A stretch of 18,214 nucleotides of DNA from Nitrosomonadales bacterium (GTDB taxonomy: Bacteria > Pseudomonadota > Gammaproteobacteria > Burkholderiales > SG8-41), in assembly GCA_009885185.1 (NCBI GenBank), contig VFLF01000880.1:1-18214 (forward strand), written 5' to 3'. Shown one piece after another: positions 14,390-18,214 of the stretch (positions within the stretch are counted from its first letter, which is position 1; every line of letters begins with the position of its first letter). The translations under genes and the position numbers were made by a program. Below the pieces are notes generated by a model. It had not been told where the DNA came from, made no database searches, and worked only from the letters and a program-made list of their open reading frames with translations.

Positions 14390-15160
14390 ATGGACGTCTC
14401 TGTTTCTCCCAAAGTATTGCAAGCACAACTCGCCGGCGCGCAGCCGCCGCTGGTAATCGATGTACGCCGCACGCCGGCTTATCGCAGTGCGACCAGCATG
14501 ATAACCGGTGCGCTGCGGCGCGATCCGGCTGCTGTCGCTGATTGGTCGCGTACGCTACCGAAGGCGCGTGACGTGGTGGTGTATTGCGTGCATGGCCACG
14601 AGGTCAGTCAGAACGCGGCCAAGGCGCTGCGTGAGGCCGGATTCAACGCGCGCTTTCTCGACGGCGGCATCGAAGAAGGCTGGATCGGCAACGGCGGCGC
14701 GGTCGCGCCAAAACCCAAGGACGCCGCCACGCGCTGGGTGACGCGCGAGCGGCCGAAGATCGACCGTATCGCGTGCCCGTGGCTGGTGGCGCGGTTTGTC
14801 GATCCCGACGCGGAGTTTTTGTATGCACCCGTGGCGGATGTACCGCGGGTGGCGGCGGAGCACCGCGCGGTGCCGTACGATATGCCGAACGACACATCCC
14901 AAGGCGCGTTTGCGCACGTGGGTGAGCTGTGCAGCTTTGATGCGTTTATCAAAACCTATCGTTTGTCGGAGCCGGCGCTGGATCGTCTGGCCGTCATCGT
15001 GCGAGGCGCGGACACCGGAAACTCGGATCTTGCGCCGCAATCGGCGGGATTGCTCGCGGTGTCGCTGGGTTTATCGCGCAACTTTGCCGACGATCACGCG
15101 ATGCTGAAGCAGGGCATGGTGATCTACGACGCGCTGTATGCGTGGTGCAGGGAAGCGTGA
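14390..15160 (+). CDS. Rhodanese / ChrB C-terminal domain fusion protein
   Basis: A 256-residue two-domain protein. Residues about 5-105 are a rhodanese domain (VIDVRRTPAYRSA, then the active-site loop VVVYCVHGHEVSQ with C66 and FLDGGIEEGW). Residues about 120-252 match the ChrB C-terminal domain (RPKIDRIACPWLVARFVDPD, FAHVGELCSFDAFI, GADTGNSDLAPQSAGLLAVS). ChrB-type proteins are linked to chromate sensing and resistance; this fusion form lacks the N-terminal DNA-binding part, and no chrA transporter gene is in the window, so the role may be sulfur or oxidative-stress related. An AAAGGA lies about 13 nt before ATG 14390. It interrupts the usual recN-fur neighbourhood; its stop codon lies inside a 7-bp repeat. 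Family is clear, function uncertain. Confidence 0.88.
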   Translation: MDVSVSPKVLQAQLAGAQPPLVIDVRRTPAYRSATSMITGALRRDPAAVADWSRTLPKARDVVVYCVHGHEVSQNAAKALREAGFNARFLDGGIEEGWIGNGGAVAPKPKDAATRWVTRERPKIDRIACPWLVARFVDPDAEFLYAPVADVPRVAAEHRAVPYDMPNDTSQGAFAHVGELCSFDAFIKTYRLSEPALDRLAVIVRGADTGNSDLAPQSAGLLAVSLGLSRNFADDHAMLKQGMVIYDALYAWCREA

Positions 15161-15175
15161 GGCGTGAGAGGTGAG
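15155..15175 (+). repeat. 7-bp tandem repeat at the end of the rhodanese-ChrB gene
   Basis: GCGTGAG, GCGTGAG, AGGTGAG. The first unit overlaps the TGA stop (15158-15160). The unit is the same as at 12514-12548. The rest of the gap to the fur stop (15211) is a loose GCGG/GCGTGAATGC run. Confidence 0.75.
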
Positions 15176-15210
15176 GCGGCGGCGTCGTGAATGCGTGAAT
15201 GCCCAACCCT

Positions 15211-15645
15211 TCACACTTTCCCGGCTTTCCGCGGACAGCTATCGCGCAAACAATCCGCGTATATATGAAGCGAGTGATCGTGGATTTTGAAACCGCGCGC
15301 CGCGGCGATTTCTGACTGGCGCTTTTCGATTTCGGCGTCGTAGAACTCTTCAACGTGGCCGCATTGCACGCACACCAGATGATCGTGATGCGTGCCTGGG
15401 TTGAGTTCGAACACCGCCTTGTCGGACTCAAAGTGGTGGCGTATCAGCAGCCCCGCCTGCTCGAATTGCATCAACACGCGGTACACCGTGGCCAGTCCGG
15501 TGTCGGCGCCTTCTCTTTGTAACAGCTTGTAGACGTCCTCGGCCGACAGGTGACGCACCATGCTTTTCTCGAACAATTCGAGTATGCGCAGCCGAGGCAT
15601 CGTCGCCTTGAGGCCGCTGATCTTGAGATTTTCAGTTGAATTCAA
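15211..15645 (-). CDS. fur: Ferric uptake regulator Fur
   Basis: An iron-responsive repressor; with Fe(II) it binds Fur boxes upstream of iron-uptake genes. From TTG 15645 the protein is 144 aa: MNSTENLKISGLKATMPRLR, the winged helix (HLSAEDVYKLLQREGADTG, LATVYRVLMQFEQAGLL), then the metal-binding HHFESDKAVFEL, HHDHLVCVQCGHVEEFYD and the C-terminal HIYADCLRDSCPRK. Both CxxC-type pairs are present (CVQC and CLRDSC). The TTG is chosen because family proteins begin at this point and GAGAAG precedes it; ATG 15600 would cut into the first helix and the upstream open frame to 15735 has no homology. Divergent from bamE across 170 bp; a TAATAT -10-like box (15683-15688, minus) is the best promoter candidate. 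No full Fur box was recognised. Confidence 0.95.
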   Translation of the reverse strand: MNSTENLKISGLKATMPRLRILELFEKSMVRHLSAEDVYKLLQREGADTGLATVYRVLMQFEQAGLLIRHHFESDKAVFELNPGTHHDHLVCVQCGHVEEFYDAEIEKRQSEIAAARGFKIHDHSLHIYADCLRDSCPRKAGKV

Positions 15646-15804
15646 CGGCTTCTCTATCGGAAAGGTGTGAGTCTGGGCTATGATATTAGGAATAATTCGT
15701 GATGGAAACCACGCGCCAGCGGCGCTGTCTATCATGGACTGATGTTTGCGAGCGTCGCGTGAATATGCGTGCAGTTTACGCGCGTGATCGCCACCCTACC
15801 TGTA

Positions 15805-15810
15805 GATAAT
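15805..15810 (+). promoter_or_regulatory. Candidate -10 box for bamE
   Basis: GATAAT, 5 of 6 to consensus, ending 5 nt before ATG 15816. No convincing -35 at 16-18 bp and no ribosome-binding site before the ATG, so a leaderless transcript is possible. Confidence 0.4.
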
Positions 15811-15815
15811 ATTAA

Positions 15816-16469
15816 ATGTTAAATAAAAACAAATACTTAGCTCTAATCGTTGCGCTGGCGGCCATGTCTGGCTGTAAACAGGTGCCGACGCTGCCCGGTC
15901 TCGGTCCGCACAAGATCGATATTCAGCAGGGTAACGCGATCACGCAGGAGATGGTGGCGAAACTGCAACCGGGTATGACACCCAGTCAGGTGCGCTTTGT
16001 GCTCGGCACACCCCTGCTGGTCGATCCGTTTCGTACCGATCGCTGGGATTATTTCTACAGTTACATGAAGGGTGGCGACGTGGTCGAACAGCGCCGCCTG
16101 ATGGTGTTTTTCAAGAACGACAAGCTGGATCGTGTCGAAGGCGACGTGATTCCCGCGAAACCCGTGGCGGAAAAGCCGCTTGCCGCCAAGCCGGAACCGG
16201 TCAAACCGGTTGCGTCCAAGCCCGACGCCGGCAAGCCGAATGTCGTAGCACCAACGAAGCCCGCGCCGGCGGAGTCGCCTGCGGCGCCCGCGACGTTGAC
16301 CACCGGTGATGGCGCGCCGGTAGGATCGAGCGTGGGCGCAGTGGCCGATAAGCCGGTGGAAAAACCGGCGGCTGCCAAGCCCGAGTTGAAACCCGCGGTC
16401 AAGGCAGAAGAAAAACCCAAGGAAGAGCGTGGCTTTTTCGGGCGCATGCTGGAAAGAATCGGTTTATAA
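15816..16469 (+). CDS. bamE: Outer-membrane assembly lipoprotein BamE (SmpA/OmlA) with long C-terminal tail
   Basis: A small lipoprotein of the BAM complex, which inserts beta-barrel proteins into the outer membrane. Signal sequence MLNKNKYLALIVALAAMSGC ends in a lipobox (MSGC, C20). The BamE fold (about 33-112) shows IDIQQGNAITQEMVAKLQPG, MTPSQVRFVLGTPLL, DRWDYFYSYMKGG and RLMVFFKNDKLDRVEGD. BamE is usually about 110-130 aa; this one is 217 because of about 100 extra residues rich in Pro, Ala, Lys and Glu (repeats such as AEKPLAAKPEPVKPVASKP), ending in a short amphipathic GFFGRMLERIGL. It is divergent from fur and 15 bp upstream of dapB. Identity is secure; the tail's role is unknown. Confidence 0.93.
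   Translation: MLNKNKYLALIVALAAMSGCKQVPTLPGLGPHKIDIQQGNAITQEMVAKLQPGMTPSQVRFVLGTPLLVDPFRTDRWDYFYSYMKGGDVVEQRRLMVFFKNDKLDRVEGDVIPAKPVAEKPLAAKPEPVKPVASKPDAGKPNVVAPTKPAPAESPAAPATLTTGDGAPVGSSVGAVADKPVEKPAAAKPELKPAVKAEEKPKEERGFFGRMLERIGL
15822..15838 (+). repeat. 17-bp direct repeat shared with the recN 3' end, copy 2
   Basis: AATAAAAACAAATACTT inside the bamE signal-peptide region; identical to 14226-14242. Confidence 0.85.
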
Positions 16470-16484
16470 ACGGCGGATACGACC

Positions 16485-17288
16485 ATGACGTTGAACATCG
16501 CGATTGCGGGCGCCAGCGGGCGCATGGGCCGCACACTGATCGAAGGCGTGCTGCGTCACAAGGATCTGAAACTTGCCGCCGCGCTGGAGATTCCCGGCAA
16601 CAATCACATCGGCAAGGATGCGGGTGAATTCGCGGGCGCCACCACCGGCGTAAAAATCACTGCGGACTATAACAATGCACTCAAGGGCTGCGACGTGCTG
16701 ATCGATTTCACGCGCCCCGAAGGCACGCTGGCGCACATGGCGGCGTGCCGTAAACACTTTGTTCGCATGGTCATCGGCACCACCGGATTCAGCGAAACGC
16801 AGAAGCAATCCATCAGCGATGCGGCACGCGACACCGGCATCGTGTTCGCACCGAACATGGCGGTGGGCGTCAACGTCGCTTTCAAACTGGCGGAGATTGC
16901 GGCGAAAATTCTCGGCGACAGCTACGACGTGGAAATCATCGAGGCGCATCATCGCCATAAGGTCGATGCGCCGTCGGGCACCGCGCTGAAATTCGGCGAG
17001 GTGGTGGCGCAGGCGCTGGGGCGTGATTTGTCGCAAGTCGCCGCGCATGGCCGCGAAGGCGTCACCGGCGAGCGCGACGCCAAAACCATCGGCTTTCACG
17101 CCATCCGCGGCGGCGATATCGTCGGCGAGCACACGGTGATGTTCGCGGGTGAGGGCGAACGCGTCGAAGTCACCGTGCGTTCCGGCAGTCGCTCTACCTA
17201 TGCGGAAGGAGCGCTGCGCGCCGCGCGTTTTTTGGCGACTAAGAAATCCGGGTTGTTTGATATGTTTGATGTGCTGGGCTTGCGATAA
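16485..17288 (+). CDS. dapB: 4-hydroxy-tetrahydrodipicolinate reductase
   Basis: Reduces the DapA product to tetrahydrodipicolinate with NAD(P)H in the lysine/diaminopimelate pathway (cell wall and lysine). The 267-residue length is normal. N-terminal Rossmann motif [14 protein letters not shown] (GASGRMG 9-15), [10 protein letters not shown] (71-80), VIGTTGFSE (96-104), [11 protein letters not shown] (121-131) and the catalytic [17 protein letters not shown] (153-169; H155 and K159 correspond to the acid/base His and Lys). It ends with [17 protein letters not shown] and [12 protein letters not shown], typical of the family. It begins 15 bp after bamE with only a weak GGCGGA ribosome-binding site, so the two are probably one transcript. 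Confidence 0.97.
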   Translation: MTLNIAIAGASGRMGRTLIEGVLRHKDLKLAAALEIPGNNHIGKDAGEFAGATTGVKITADYNNALKGCDVLIDFTRPEGTLAHMAACRKHFVRMVIGTTGFSETQKQSISDAARDTGIVFAPNMAVGVNVAFKLAEIAAKILGDSYDVEIIEAHHRHKVDAPSGTALKFGEVVAQALGRDLSQVAAHGREGVTGERDAKTIGFHAIRGGDIVGEHTVMFAGEGERVEVTVRSGSRSTYAEGALRAARFLATKKSGLFDMFDVLGLR

Positions 17289-17313
17289 CGTCCTGTAATC
17301 CCCCGCGTTTTGG

Positions 17314-17342
17314 TTTTCGACCGGGCCGTTTTCGCGTATAAT
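17314..17342 (+). promoter_or_regulatory. Promoter of carA
   Basis: A perfect -10 TATAAT (17337-17342) with a weak -35 (TTTTCG 17314-17319 at 17 bp, or TTTCGA at 16 bp). The expected start is about 17349, giving a leader of about 90 nt before carA. Confidence 0.7.
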
Positions 17343-17351
17343 CCGGGACTC

Positions 17352-17381
17352 ATGTGGCGGGACGGGCTTCTAATCATTTAG
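17352..17381 (+). CDS. Possible 9-codon leader peptide upstream of carA
   Basis: ATG 17352 to TAG 17381 encodes MWRDGLLII. The ATG is about 3 nt after the predicted transcription start, so it could only be read as a near-leaderless frame; no good ribosome-binding site precedes it. The frame covers the 5' arm and loop of the leader hairpin, so its translation would disturb that fold. Short chance frames are common, and nothing but position and overlap supports it. Confidence 0.25.
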   Translation: MWRDGLLII

Positions 17382-17421
17382 ACCTGTCCCGCTTTCCATA
17401 TCTAGCCTCAATAAAGATTAG
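17357..17421 (+). promoter_or_regulatory. Candidate pseudoknot RNA element in the carA leader
   Basis: Helix 1: 17357-17366 (GCGGGACGGG) pairs with 17383-17392 (CCTGTCCCGC), 10 bp with one G-U. Its 16-nt loop contains CTAATCATTTA (17370-17380), which is complementary to TAAAGATTAG (17412-17421): 10 pairs with a single bulged A (17376). Loop pairing with a downstream strand makes an H-type pseudoknot. Helix 2 ends 6 nt before the carA ribosome-binding site (17428-17434), so the fold could control ribosome access. There is no T-tract, so regulation at translation is more likely than termination. The pairing is seen in the sequence; the function and any ligand (pyrimidine, arginine, other) are inferred. 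I do not recognise it as a known family. Confidence 0.5.
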
Positions 17422-17439
17422 TAAAATCAGGAGGTTGCC

Positions 17440-18214
17440 GTGTCACCACGTACGCCCGCGATCCTCGTACTCAAGGACGGGACGGTATTTCGTGGCACGT
17501 CTATTGGCGCTGATGGCGTTTCCGCTGGCGAGGTGGTGTTCAATACAGCCATCACCGGCTATCAGGAAATTCTCACCGATCCGTCGTACTGCCGTCAGAT
17601 AGTCACGCTGACCTATCCGCATATCGGCAATACCGGCGCGAACGAGGAGGACGTGGAGTCGGATCGTATTTACGCCGCCGGGTTGGTGATACGTGATCTG
17701 CCGCTGATGGCGTCGAATTTCCGCATGAAGTGGACGCTCGACGAGTATCTCAAGCGTGAAAACGTGGTGGCGATTGCCGATATCGACACGCGTAAGTTGA
17801 CGCGCATTCTGCGCGACAAGGGCGCGCAGGAAGGTTGCATCATTGCGGGCGCGGTGGACGAGAAAAAAGCGTTGCAGGCGGCGCGGGATTTTCCCGGTTT
17901 GAAGGGCATGGACCTCGCCAAGGTGGTGAGCTGCAAGCAAAACTATGCTTGGGACGAAACGTCGTGGGTGCTAGGCGAAGGCTACGGCAAACTCACGGAA
18001 CAGAAATTCAATGTGGTGGCGTACGATTTCGGAGTGAAGCGCAACATTCTGCGCATGCTCGCCGCGCGCGGCTGCAAGCTGACCGTGGTGCCGGCGCAAA
18101 CGCCCGCCAAGGACGTGCTGGCGTTAAAACCCGACGGCGTGTTTTTGTCCAGCGGCCCCGGCGATCCGGAGCCTTGCGATTACGCGATTACCGCGATCAG
18201 TGAATTGCTCGATA
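17440..18214 (+). CDS. carA: Carbamoyl-phosphate synthase small subunit, partial (3' end off window)
   Basis: The glutaminase subunit that feeds ammonia to CarB for carbamoyl phosphate, used in pyrimidine and arginine synthesis. From GTG 17440 about 258 codons are visible. The N-terminal domain shows [55 protein letters not shown] and [17 protein letters not shown]; the glutamine amidotransferase domain begins near residue 190 ([16 protein letters not shown]) and SSGPGDPEP (237-245) is present. The catalytic Cys lies beyond the window. The GTG is chosen because a near-perfect AGGAGGT (17429-17435) lies 4 nt upstream and family homology starts here. It has its own promoter and a structured leader after dapB; carB is expected downstream. 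Confidence 0.96.
   Translation, partial: MSPRTPAILVLKDGTVFRGTSIGADGVSAGEVVFNTAITGYQEILTDPSYCRQIVTLTYPHIGNTGANEEDVESDRIYAAGLVIRDLPLMASNFRMKWTLDEYLKRENVVAIADIDTRKLTRILRDKGAQEGCIIAGAVDEKKALQAARDFPGLKGMDLAKVVSCKQNYAWDETSWVLGEGYGKLTEQKFNVVAYDFGVKRNILRMLAARGCKLTVVPAQTPAKDVLALKPDGVFLSSGPGDPEPCDYAITAISELLD

Noticed and set aside
15646..15815. Fur box between fur and bamE
   Set aside because: AT-rich pieces (GATATTAGGAATAATTC, GATAATATTAAAT) fall well short of the 19-bp GATAATGATAATCATTATC pattern.

Overview
The window is GC-rich proteobacterial chromosome, most likely from a betaproteobacterium. The evidence is the gene order hemH-hrcA / nadK-recN-fur-bamE-dapB-carA, which is a betaproteobacterial housekeeping neighbourhood, together with an expansion of Bug/TctC-type periplasmic binding proteins, which is typical of Burkholderiales and relatives. 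No rRNA, tRNA, CRISPR array, transposase or phage structural gene was seen.

Layout. (1) Positions 1-2718, minus strand: the start of a DUF35-type OB-fold protein that runs off the left edge; a membrane-anchored PknB-type Ser/Thr kinase; and, just upstream of the kinase, a protein with a degenerate nucleotide-cyclase-like domain, one membrane helix and a PEGA domain. The last two look like a two-gene signalling operon. (2) Positions 2888-9036, plus strand: a probable catabolic/uptake operon made of a LysR regulator, a luciferase-like flavin monooxygenase and four consecutive Bug/TctC substrate-binding proteins, with no TctA/TctB membrane partner in view. (3) Positions 9054-11532, minus strand: a four-helix holin-like membrane protein, ferrochelatase (hemH) and the heat-shock repressor hrcA. 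(4) Positions 11639-18214: divergent nadK-recN, a rhodanese-ChrB fusion protein, fur (minus strand), then bamE-dapB and the start of carA.

How the parts fit. Region 2 suggests sensing, binding and oxidation of an organic acid or terpenoid-like compound. The partial DUF35 gene to its left belongs to a family that partners thiolases, so it may mark another catabolic operon. Region 4 is core metabolism and stress response (NADP synthesis, DNA repair, iron control, outer-membrane assembly, lysine and carbamoyl-phosphate synthesis).

Most interesting signal: the short carA leader (about 17349-17439). It follows a perfect TATAAT box, holds a 10-bp hairpin whose loop is complementary over 10 bp to a segment just before the carA ribosome-binding site (a candidate H-type pseudoknot), and overlaps a 9-codon open frame. 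Other notable points: promoters placed so close to start codons that nadK, hrcA and bamE may be leaderless; a Cys pair conserved at fixed spacing in three of the four tandem receptors; a bamE-like sequence relic behind recN; 7-bp tandem repeats at two gene ends; and a BamE with an unusually long Pro/Ala/Lys tail. All assignments come from reading motifs by eye; no database search was run.
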